In this document: positions 53,034 to 62,288 of the stretch, piece by piece
How the letters are laid out: every line of letters begins with the position of its first letter
How positions within the stretch are numbered: position 1 is the first letter of the stretch
Position numbers and translations under genes: made by a program
Origin: Leguminivora glycinivorella
Lineage: Eukaryota; Arthropoda; Insecta; Lepidoptera; Tortricidae
Direction: 5' to 3'
DNA: 64,000 nucleotides
NCBI RefSeq assembly: GCF_023078275.1
Contig: NC_062992.1
Location: 13,033,706-13,097,705, forward strand
Notes under the pieces: generated by a model
Databases searched by the model: none
What the model saw: the letters and a program-made list of their open reading frames with translations, nothing else
Told to the model about the DNA's origin: nothing

Positions 53034-55807
53034 ATGGAGGCAGAGGCGGTTTGTCTGAAGACGGAGCCTGGAGAGGTGTGTGTGAAGACGGAGCCCGGAG
53101 AGGTGTGTGTGAAGACGGAGCCCGGAGAGGAGTGTTTGAAGACGGAGCCCGGAGAGGCGTGTGCGGAGGAGGAGCGGGAGCGCGAGGACAGCGCGCGGGG
53201 AGTGAGCGCGGCGGCCGTGCGGGCCGGGCTGTACACCGGGCACGAGGTCAAGGACGAGCTCGTGCTGGGCCCCGAGGAGTGGCACCGCCCACAAGTGCTC
53301 CCACTACCAGGTCAGTTTACTATCTGAAGTAACTTATCATGTCTTTCTACAATATTTTATTTCATTGAATGTTATAAATACATTTGCCGTGAGGCCTACA
53401 TAAATAATATGTCTTGAATATTAATTAGGCTTGTGCCGTTTCGTTCGTTGATCGAAGTCAGATCTCGTTCAATCGCTCCCATGAACTAGTTAGCTCTTTT
53501 AGGTCTTTTGCTCATTTAGTTCAGCCAGACCAGCGACTACTGCGGTCGGAAAGATCAGAACGAATGGGACCGAATAGTGTCAAAGTTATACGAATAGTCC
53601 ACAGATAGTAACATTCCGGGCCGAAAGGTTGTAAGTAACCGAAGTATAATATGAAAACTTGACTTTATTTGTTGCTCTGCTAAGTAGCTCTCGCTCTCGG
53701 TCGGCACAGTCACACACTCGTTCTCGATCCAAACCGCTCGCGCTCGCCGATCCTATACTGAACTAAATGAGCAAAAACCGATTCTCAGACCACAGAAAGA
53801 TTTAGTTCATTTCGGTCATTGATGGGATTTTATTCCTAACAGTTCATAGTTCGTAAACGACACAAGCCTAATATTAATTAAAAAAAAAATTGATAGCCTC
53901 ATCACTGGACATTCCAACAACTTCCTTTTTGCTTTTGTGCGTGTGTGAACCATTTTTGCAATGTATGTGGATGAGCGCCCTTTCGCTGGAGTGATTTAAT
54001 CCGTTTCAATTATTTTGTTAATTTTGCAGTGTGTTCCGACGGCGGCCGCGCCCGGGAACAGCTCGCGATGACCTGTTCCGTGGTGCTCGAGCGCCTCCGC
54101 GGCGACGCGACTGCTCACGGTAGAGACGAACCATATGGCTGCGAACACTGTGACAGACATTTTATAAATACATCCGCTTTAAAGAAACACATGCAGAGTA
54201 CACACTTATCATCAGGACTTAAGAAATTTGCTTGTGATGTTTGCAGTTCTATGTTTCAAACCAAATTCCTTGTAATAGAGCACGTGAAAAGCGAACACGG
54301 TGTTATAAAGTTCATCTGCGCTGAATGTGAGTACACAACGTGCTCTAAGAAAGGTTTAGAGACTCATCTAAAGAGCCATTACAAGAACGAACGGAGTGGA
54401 ATGACTCACCAAATAATTAAAGAGAAGCCGTACGCTTGCAATCAGTGCGACTACAAGTCTCTTTACAGTTCCGAATTACGAGAACACCAAAGGACACATA
54501 CTGAGAAGCTTTTCATGTGTAGCTCCTGTGATTACAAATGCAGTGCAAAATCACGCTTAAATAGACATCAGATGGTACACACTGGATATAAACCCTACAA
54601 ATGTAGTCAATGCAACTACAAGAGCGCAGATAGTTCAGCCTTACGAAGTCATGAAAGAACACATACTGATGATAAGCCATTTGAGTGTAACCACTGCGGT
54701 TACAAATGCAAGGATAAATCACGTTTACGACAACACCAGAAGGTACACACTGGAGAAAAGCCTGAAACAAAAAGCAAATGTAGTCATTGCGACTACAAGT
54801 GCAGTAATATTTCACTATTGCGAAGGCATGAAGTCGTTCACACTCGCGAGAAGCGGTTTCATTGTGACCAGTGTGATTACAAATGCAGTCTGAAGAACTA
54901 CTTACGAGCACACATGATAATTCACACTGAAGCGAAGCCATTTAAATGTAGCCATTGTGACTACAGAAGCAAGCATAAAGGCTACTTACTCGTCCACCAA
55001 AGACAACACGAAAAGATGCGTAATGGCGAGAAGCCTATCGAGTGTAACCAGTGTGATTACAAATGCTATGCGAGATCATACTTAAAAAGACATCAGAGAA
55101 TACACACTGAGGAGAAACCATTTAAATGTAGTAATTGCGACTACAGGTGCAGGCGGAAAGCACACTTACAACTTCACCAAAAAATACACAACAAAGAGAA
55201 TCCGTACACTTGTAGTCATTGCGACTACAAATGCAGTCTAAGTTCAAGGTTGCGAGACCATATGAAGATACATACTGATGAGAAGCCATTTGAGTGTAAC
55301 CACTGTGACTACAAATGCCGTCGGAAAGCACACCTAATACAACACCTGATGACGCATACTAAGGCGAAGCCATTTAAATGTAGCAATTGCGAGTACAGAT
55401 GTGGGCTGAAATATAACTTGCAAATTCACCAAAGGGTACACACTAAAGAGAAGCCATACAGCTGTAGTCATTGCGACTACAAGTGCAGTCATAGTTCAGC
55501 TTTACGAGAGCATGTGACTACACATACTGGTGAGAAGCCATTTGAGTGTAACCACTGTGGCTACAAATGCAATCGGAAATCTGTGCTAATAAAACACCTG
55601 ATAACGCATACTGAGGCAAAGCCATTTAAATGTAGCTATTGCGACTATAGGTGCAAGCAGAAAGATTACTTACGAGTTCACGAAAGAGTGCACACTAAAG
55701 AGAAGCCTTATACTTGTAGTCATTGTGATTACAAATGCAGTGACAGCTCAAGCATATCACGTCACCGGAAGAGGTGTAAAGTCAGAAAGGCGAAGCCTAA
55801 CCAGTAG
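53034..55807 (+). CDS. C2H2 zinc-finger gene C, 19 fingers, two coding exons
   Basis: Exons 53034-53310 (donor CCAG|GTCAGT) and 54030-55807 (acceptor ATTTTGCAG), 2055 nt or 684 residues. The upstream Met used in genes A and B is deleted, so translation starts at MEAEAVCLKTE. Exon 1 has only four K-T-E-P units, then the conserved linker (EDSARGVSAAAVRAGLY, HEVKDELVLGPEEW). Exon 2 has 18 C2H2 fingers plus a last degenerate one with C in place of the final H (SISRHRKRC), ending KAKPNQ. Fingers 1-3 match those of gene A closely. A nuclear DNA-binding role is expected from the fold; target unknown. The frame is intact and this is the most complete paralog. Confidence 0.9.
53426..53870 (-). mobile_element. 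hAT-type MITE, 445 bp, in the coding intron of gene C
   Basis: TAGGCTTGTG...CACAAGCCTA with an exact 8-bp duplication ATATTAAT at 53418-53425 and 53871-53878. Same family as 15838-16286, opposite orientation. Confidence 0.9.
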
Positions 55808-56234
55808 CGAGAGCGAGTACTAGTGCGGCCTGGAGCCCGCGGAGGCGCCGGGCGCTCGCGGAGGAGAAGCTTCGTCAAACAAGTTCTCCTCTGAGGTTTC
55901 CTGCGCTTAGATCTAAATTTGATAACTCAATGAGTAGTGGGCAACGTATCAAGTTAGGCCACCGCTGAAATTAGCGCTATACCTTGCCGCTTGCTTGAGC
56001 TAGTACGCCTAGTGCTCGGGAATCCTGTCCAAATGTATTTTTTGTTATATTTTCAAATTGTATACAAATTGCTTTGATTATATGCTAAACATTGGTAGTA
56101 ATTTTTTTTTCTCCTGAAACGGTCCTCAACTCCTCACAGTAAAGTTATCGCCTGTCAAAAACGCGAACAGTCGACCTGTCATATCTCACTCATACAAGCA
56201 TGGTACGCGTTCACCTATACGAGCTTAGAATGTG
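55808..56234 (+). other. 3' flank of gene C
   Basis: The first 55 bases (GTGCGGCCTGGAGC, GGCGCCGGGCGCTCGCGGAG) match the sequence behind gene B, so the duplication that made the paralogs included the 3' flank. Then AT-rich sequence with no gene. Confidence 0.6.
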
Positions 56235-56523
56235 TCAATCAATCAATCAATCAAAATATTCTTTATTCAAATAGGCTTACAATAAGCACTTTTAAATTGT
56301 CAACAGTGTACAATATTCATCTTATTCTAAATATCAGAGCAATTTATTGGTGCAATAAACAATATTGTTTTAAAACTACATTGATTTAATAAAATGATAT
56401 CAATCTAAATTGTATAAAAAAATACTAGTATAAAAACTTCTAGAATAAATTCTAAATGTCAAAAAAAATTGTATAAAAATACATTGAATTATCAATAATT
56501 ATCATCATTAATAAGCTATATAA

Positions 56524-57966
56524 TTAATGGTTTTCAACAATACTTGTATCCCACGGTGTTTCATCATTCATGTAGTCTTGTGTGCTGTAGTAGGCTTTAG
56601 AGATCAGTATACGCTTTACATAATGTTTAAATCGATTAAAAGACAGTTCAGTGATGGCATTAGGAAGTTTGTTATAAAATCTTACACAATTACCCATGAA
56701 TGATTTTTTAATTTTATGGAGCCGAGTGAAGGGCACTGCAAGCTTATGCTTATTTCTAGTGTTTATATTATGTACATCACAGTTTTTCTTAAATTTACAA
56801 ATGTTTTTATGTACATACATAATATTCTCATAAATATATTGACAATGCACTGTCATTATATTAATGTCCTTAAACTTATCTCTAAGTGAGTCTCTATGGT
56901 TCATTTTGTATATTGCTCGAATAGCCCTCTTCTGCAGAACAAATATGGTATTTATCTCTGAAGCACTGCCCCATAGTAAAATACCATATGACATAATGCT
57001 GTGAAAGTAACTAAAATAAACTAATCGAGCTGTTTCCACGTCTGTTAACTGACGGATCTTGCTCACTGCAAATGCTGCAGAGCTCAGTCTATTCGAGAGG
57101 GTAGCAATATGGGGACCCCACTGAAGTTTAGAATCTAAAGTTATGCCAAGAAAAACTGTACTATCTACCAGTTCCAATTCCTCATCCTTCACAACGACAC
57201 TTGCTTGTTCATTTTTAGCATTACTCGTTACAAACTTAATACATTTAGTCTTTTTCTCATTTAACAATAAGTTATTAACACTAAACCAATTAACTACTTC
57301 GGAAATAGCATTGTTTACATTTTCACAAGTTTGTTGCTGACGTTTGACTTTGAAAATAAGGGAAGTATCATCTGCAAACAATACTATATCATGGTGGGTC
57401 TTTACAAGATATGGCAGGTCATTAATGTAGATAAGGAACAGGAAAGGCCCCAATATTGATCCCTGCGGTACACCCATAGAGACTAGTGACCCCGGTGAGC
57501 GCTGTCCATTCACGTCGACCCTTTGTATTCTATCGTGTAAGTAAGATTTGACTAAATTCAGTGCCGATCCTCGCACTCCATAGTAGTGCAATTTCCTGAT
57601 CAGTGTTTCATGACAGACGCAATCGAAAGCCTTAGATAAATCACAGAAGATACCCAAGGCATCCTGTGACTCCTCCCAGGCATCGAAAATCTGTTTGATT
57701 AGCTCAACACCAGCGTCGGTTGTTGAGCGACCCCGTGTAAAACCAAATTGTTTATTGTGCATTAGATTATTGATGTTAAAATGTTGCAATAGCTGAAATA
57801 ACACTAACTTTTCAAAAATTTTGCTGAATGTCGGTAACACTGATATCGGTCTAAAATTAGTGGGGTCGGATGTGCTACCAGATTTAAATAATGGAATGAC
57901 TTTACTGTGTTTCATAAGATCAGGAAACTCACCACAATCAACACTGTTATTAAAGATAACTACCAA
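56524..57966 (-). CDS. LINE ORF2, reverse transcriptase part
   Basis: 480 codons: HSKVIPLFKSG, NFRPISVLPTFSKIFEKLV, FGFTRGRSTTDA, IFCDLSKAFDCV, GVPQGSILGPFLFLIYINDLP and the catalytic VLFADDTSLIF, then LGITLDSKLQW and a basic C-terminus with GNCVRFYNKLP. FADDTS in the catalytic box fits the CR1/Daphne/Crack group. Its start at 57966 is artificial: the frame continues from the endonuclease part but for one base lost in an A run near 58036. Confidence 0.88.
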   Translation of the reverse strand: MVVIFNNSVDCGEFPDLMKHSKVIPLFKSGSTSDPTNFRPISVLPTFSKIFEKLVLFQLLQHFNINNLMHNKQFGFTRGRSTTDAGVELIKQIFDAWEESQDALGIFCDLSKAFDCVCHETLIRKLHYYGVRGSALNLVKSYLHDRIQRVDVNGQRSPGSLVSMGVPQGSILGPFLFLIYINDLPYLVKTHHDIVLFADDTSLIFKVKRQQQTCENVNNAISEVVNWFSVNNLLLNEKKTKCIKFVTSNAKNEQASVVVKDEELELVDSTVFLGITLDSKLQWGPHIATLSNRLSSAAFAVSKIRQLTDVETARLVYFSYFHSIMSYGILLWGSASEINTIFVLQKRAIRAIYKMNHRDSLRDKFKDINIMTVHCQYIYENIMYVHKNICKFKKNCDVHNINTRNKHKLAVPFTRLHKIKKSFMGNCVRFYNKLPNAITELSFNRFKHYVKRILISKAYYSTQDYMNDETPWDTSIVENH

Positions 57967-57986
57967 GTCAGGCGCTACAATTTCTA

Positions 57987-59360
57987 TTAAAGATTTAACA
58001 CCATGGACAGAGACTCCCCAGAGGTCACAAGTTTTTTAACATTAATTGATTGAAATGCCTTAATTATATCCGAGGTACTAACATGTTCAAATACAAGGTC
58101 TCTACTACATTCTGTGACATTATCTTCTAACAATGTAACGGCAGATGCGGGTGATGAATTTAAGTGCCTAGTCGTGGAAACTGGTATATCAGTGAAGAAC
58201 TTTTCAAATTCTGTTGCTACTTCTAAATTGGAATCTACAATTTTGCCATCAATTTTTAATTTCAGTTCATTTGTTCTTTGCTTTGACCGACCAGTCTCCA
58301 CGTTAATTACTTTCCACGTTGCTTTAATTATATCAGAACTACTTTTAATTTTCTTGCTTAAATAATTACGTTTAGCGGTATGACAATCTAATTTAAACTG
58401 TTTCGAAAATTGTTTGACATGTTCTTTAAATTCATCACTCGTATTAAACCGCCGTTCCTCATACAAGGCATACAATGCACGTCTTCGTTGATGTAACTCT
58501 GCAGTTGCCCACTCACTAAAAACTGATGCATCACTAACCGTGACCGTTTTTGTTGTAAATATCGTATTATAATTTTCCATATATGTGTGAAAGAATGAAT
58601 TATACATATCATTAGGACTCATGTTTGGAGACAGAACGGGTAGCGCCTGAACTAAACTCTGTTTCATTCTTTCCACGCGGTCCGAGGTTACTGGTACAAA
58701 AGTTATCTGTTTTTTCAAGGTATTTTTCCTAGCAGCTTCAAATACCATTAATTGACCTAAATGGTCGGACTCTAAATTGCTGATTACATTTTTTGTAATA
58801 GGAAAAATATCTGTGAAAATATTATCTATACAGGTTGCACTAGTAGCAGTCACTCTAGTAGGCTCCATAAAAATGTGGTTCAGATTACATGATTTGAAAA
58901 AATTCAACAGCCTACAACTTAATGTCGAATTTTCTAAAATATTTACATTAAAGTCGCCGCAAATAAGTAATTTCTTGCTGGAAGGCGATATTTTCAGTAG
59001 CACAGATTCCATTATGCTTTCAAATAATTCAAAATTACTTAACGGCGGCCTATACACGCACACAACAATAAATTGCTCCAATTCTACTGCACTTAGTTCT
59101 ATAGTCCGTTCAACAGACATGGACACAATATCCTTGCGTTCCTTAAATTTTAACTGATTATTTATTATAATTAACGACCCACCATGTATGGAACTATGCC
59201 TGGTGAACGAACTTCCTACCTGGTGATTAATAAATTGAGGCATTAATTCATTATTTTTTAACCAGTGTTCAGTAATACATAAAATATCTATATAAAAATC
59301 CTTCATAAAAAGTTCAATTTGTAAATCTTTACCTCTAATACATTGAATATTTTGATGCAC
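57987..59360 (-). CDS. LINE ORF2, endonuclease part and linker
   Basis: Apurinic-type endonuclease motifs: HQNIQCIRGK, ILCITEHWL, VCVYRPPLSNFELFE, LLICGDFNVNIL, TCIDNIFTD and LESDHLGQL. A linker leads towards RT (FEKFFTDIPVSTTRHLNSSP). The frame ends at 57987 after running out of frame in the A run near 58036. The Met at 59360 is the first in frame after the ORF1 stop. Confidence 0.85.
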   Translation of the reverse strand: MHQNIQCIRGKDLQIELFMKDFYIDILCITEHWLKNNELMPQFINHQVGSSFTRHSSIHGGSLIIINNQLKFKERKDIVSMSVERTIELSAVELEQFIVVCVYRPPLSNFELFESIMESVLLKISPSSKKLLICGDFNVNILENSTLSCRLLNFFKSCNLNHIFMEPTRVTATSATCIDNIFTDIFPITKNVISNLESDHLGQLMVFEAARKNTLKKQITFVPVTSDRVERMKQSLVQALPVLSPNMSPNDMYNSFFHTYMENYNTIFTTKTVTVSDASVFSEWATAELHQRRRALYALYEERRFNTSDEFKEHVKQFSKQFKLDCHTAKRNYLSKKIKSSSDIIKATWKVINVETGRSKQRTNELKLKIDGKIVDSNLEVATEFEKFFTDIPVSTTRHLNSSPASAVTLLEDNVTECSRDLVFEHVSTSDIIKAFQSINVKKLVTSGESLSMVLNL

Positions 59361-59448
59361 CAGGTGGATATACTTCCCTTGCTTACAGTTTTTTCCTTAT
59401 ATTTACTTAAGTCTAGATTGCCAGAGACAGAATCTTTTGTCTTAAAAG

Positions 59449-61050
59449 CTAGTTTAAATCATTGGTTATGACTGGAACCAATTCCAAGTTCATACTTTGC
59501 TGCTCAATAGGAGCAGAATTGTCTGCCAAATTTTTGGCAGAAATGTCAAGTAAATAGGATAGCGATAATGCTATTTGTCTTTTATAATAATTTGAAAGGT
59601 AACAATTACCTTTAGTCAAAAATACCATAGGCATATGGTATTTACTAACAAATTTGTTAGTGTCAATTATGCTAACCTTACTACTATATGTACAAAGATT
59701 ATATAAAGCTATATTTAACTTATGTCTAGTGTTATTTTCTGCCTCTGACATTTGGGAACAGTAGGGGAATGTGAAAAAAATAATTTTATGCACTGCCATT
59801 GAGTTTAACTGTTCAAAGTATTTGACCAAATTATTTTTGTTCACATTGCCCCTATTTCCCATAAAGATAAGCAGTGTCGTCTGAGAATGAATATCACTGT
59901 CATTTAAAATTTGTTTTAAAATATTTTCAAAACTACTATGAGGCAAACAATGGTTGATTGTACTAAGTCCCTTTAAGTAAAAGTTTAGAAATGAGCTCAT
60001 ATCGCTTCCAATTTCATCACAGTACATAATAACATTAGGCTTAGGTATACATTTTAGAGAAGTGTCGAAAGAGCTACTACCACTTATATGCTGTTGTTGT
60101 AAACTGTCATACAGGCTTGGGTAGAGTGTGCTGGTTGACAAATCCCCGGTCACCTGCTTACATGCACATGACTGGGCATTGGTCAACGACTCAAAGCGGT
60201 CTGAATTATGCTTTATCTGGGATATTAAGTCATCCATAGCCAAAGAATATTCATTAATAACTTTTTTTGAACTTTCATTTATGCCTTCCAAAGATTTTAT
60301 TGAATCCTCCAAAGTCTGAATTTTTGATTTTAACGCCTGTGTGTCAGTTTCATACTGTAATTTACTATTTTCTAACTGAGCAGAATACAAATCCAACTTA
60401 TCCACTAAGCCTATATTAACTTTACAATATTTTAATTTTTTGAAAAACAATTTATTTATTTTTGACAGTTTTTCTTTTTTTCTAATGACTTTATTCAATT
60501 TAATATATTTCTTTAGTTTGTTTCCGCTGCAATTTACTAACCTTGGTGTGGTGGTATCATTGGCTAAATCTGTAGCGACCAAAGGGATTTCAATTGCTGC
60601 GGTAACCAACTGGGAGTCAGGCCGGACCAGTTCCTCGAACAAGGTCTGAGTGTGTGCCGCAGCTGCTTGGTTTTGGGCCTCCCGTAGCTCGTAGATTTGT
60701 TCGTGGGCGTCGTGCAGTGCTCTCTCCAATGAGTCGATGTCTTTCAGGGCCTGTTCATATGCAGCATTGCACTCCATAAACCTGTCAACCGTCTCCTGAA
60801 GCCGGGCCCGCTCTGAATTTACATTATTGTAATCACTCTCTAATGTACACAGTTGCTTTTTCAACTTATCGTTCCTATCAATTACTAATAATAGCTCTTT
60901 CTCACTGTCTTCTCTTTCACTGAGCAATTGAGCACTAAATTCCTTGGATTGTTTTAATTCCAGCAAGGTAAGTTGGAGCTTATCACACTTTTCAGGCTCC
61001 TGCTGGAGAGCCGCTGCTGCGGCTGCTGCAGCTGCTCTGCGTGTTTGCAT
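59449..61050 (-). CDS. LINE ORF1: alanine-rich start, coiled coils, esterase-like C-terminus
   Basis: 533 codons. After an alanine run at the N-terminus, residues about 25-155 and 215-285 are predicted by eye to be coiled coil (regular leucines with K/E/D/Q). Residues about 330-500 (VIMYCDEIGSDMSSF, TTLLIFMGNRGNVNK, KIIFFTFPYC) resemble the SGNH/esterase-like domain in ORF1 of some CR1 elements. The usual catalytic GDS is not obvious, so activity is doubtful. No zinc knuckle was seen. It likely binds element RNA or forms trimers; that is inference. Confidence 0.7.
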   Translation of the reverse strand: MQTRRAAAAAAAAALQQEPEKCDKLQLTLLELKQSKEFSAQLLSEREDSEKELLLVIDRNDKLKKQLCTLESDYNNVNSERARLQETVDRFMECNAAYEQALKDIDSLERALHDAHEQIYELREAQNQAAAAHTQTLFEELVRPDSQLVTAAIEIPLVATDLANDTTTPRLVNCSGNKLKKYIKLNKVIRKKEKLSKINKLFFKKLKYCKVNIGLVDKLDLYSAQLENSKLQYETDTQALKSKIQTLEDSIKSLEGINESSKKVINEYSLAMDDLISQIKHNSDRFESLTNAQSCACKQVTGDLSTSTLYPSLYDSLQQQHISGSSSFDTSLKCIPKPNVIMYCDEIGSDMSSFLNFYLKGLSTINHCLPHSSFENILKQILNDSDIHSQTTLLIFMGNRGNVNKNNLVKYFEQLNSMAVHKIIFFTFPYCSQMSEAENNTRHKLNIALYNLCTYSSKVSIIDTNKFVSKYHMPMVFLTKGNCYLSNYYKRQIALSLSYLLDISAKNLADNSAPIEQQSMNLELVPVITNDLN

Positions 61051-61060
61051 TGTAGATGGG

Positions 61061-62288
61061 TTTTTAATGTACTAAACACTAAAACAAAGCAAGAAATTGC
61101 TTACTCAAGCTCAGCGGTTGCAGGTAGGTACTTACATGAAATAATGACGCTTAACTATGTCTACACTTGTTCTAGCCTTGTACACACGTTAACACTGAAT
61201 TGAAAAACACAATTAACAATAACTAGTGACAATACGACCTAGAAAGTGTACAAAGGCGAACAGATATTTCAAATTTATAACCTATAACGGCTACAAACCT
61301 GAGACATCAAAGACACTGGTAAACGTCACTAAAACACTTCACTTATTATATTTATACAAAACTTAATGTTAAATCTACTTAGTTTACACTTAAAATAGTT
61401 GTTCAACTTTCGTATGAATATCGGTTTTTTAAAGAAACAACACTATTTTGTCTTTAGCTTCCGGTGTGTTTAGCCCGGCACTAATCATTTCCGGTAGCCA
61501 TTACCTCACATTCTTTTCGCTCTCGATCTAACTTGCGAACGCGTCGCTGCATTAAAATTGCCATTTATTGCTAATTAAATAGTTAAAGTCACATTTTCCC
61601 AACAATTATCGTTAAATTAAGTTTAAACTCAGTGCTAGTCACATTATCAAAGTGGACAGGAAGAAAGCTCTGCTCCAAGAACAGTTCTGGGCTCGAGGAG
61701 ACGGTAAGCCGGGCCCGCACGTGCGCCTTGCATACCAAGGCTGATGGTAAGCGAGCTGAAACCAACCCACTGGAACCTCATGCTAAAAGGTATGTGACAT
61801 ATGCACTGTTTTTTCCCCAGTAAGTGTTTTGTTTAAATCTCTAAAATTTCGAGTTATCTTTGTCAATTTCGTCTTAAAGATATTTTATTAAATTACAGTC
61901 CGCTCAATTAGTTCATCATTAAACATTTGTTCCTTCGGCCGGATCCGTTGAAAAGTTACCTATTTTTAGTAAAATATCAAATTTGTCGTGTCGTAATATT
62001 TTTCTAATAAATTGGTGGGTAAAACTTTAATTCTCGATTCGGTTAATGGCTGACCGGAAGTGTGACTTTATAGTAGAATTTAGTTAGGTTGGTAGCAGTG
62101 TGACAGTTCGTTCAATCCGCTCATCTCGTTCGGTCTTAGTCTATGCTTTGGTGTATGGCAACAATTCGGTTGTCATCTCATCTGTCATTGTCAAAGTCAA
62201 CAAGTTAATTTTATTGAGTAACGTAAACTGTTTATTTATATTTTCGTTCTCGTTTTTCGATAAATCAACAGTGATTATTACGTGAAAA
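61061..62288. other. LINE 5' UTR and leader/LTR of the next BEL/Pao element
   Basis: The segment joins two elements in opposite orientation. Their borders could not be set because the second LTR of the BEL element is outside the window. GGTATGTGAC at 61790 and GGTAAGCC at 61700 look like splice donors but no exons can be confirmed. TTGGTAGCAGTGTGACAG at 62084 is a possible primer-binding area. Confidence 0.3.

Larger units (their letters stand above)
56235..61060 (-). mobile_element. Near-complete CR1-group LINE with ATTG-repeat tail
   Basis: On the minus strand: ORF1 (61050-59449), ORF2 endonuclease part (59360-57987), ORF2 RT part (57966-56524), a 3' UTR with AATAAAGAATATTTTGA, and a tail of repeated ATTG at 56235-56256. 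The 5' UTR extends beyond 61060 but its edge is unclear. One frame break in ORF2 is the only evident defect. Confidence 0.85.
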
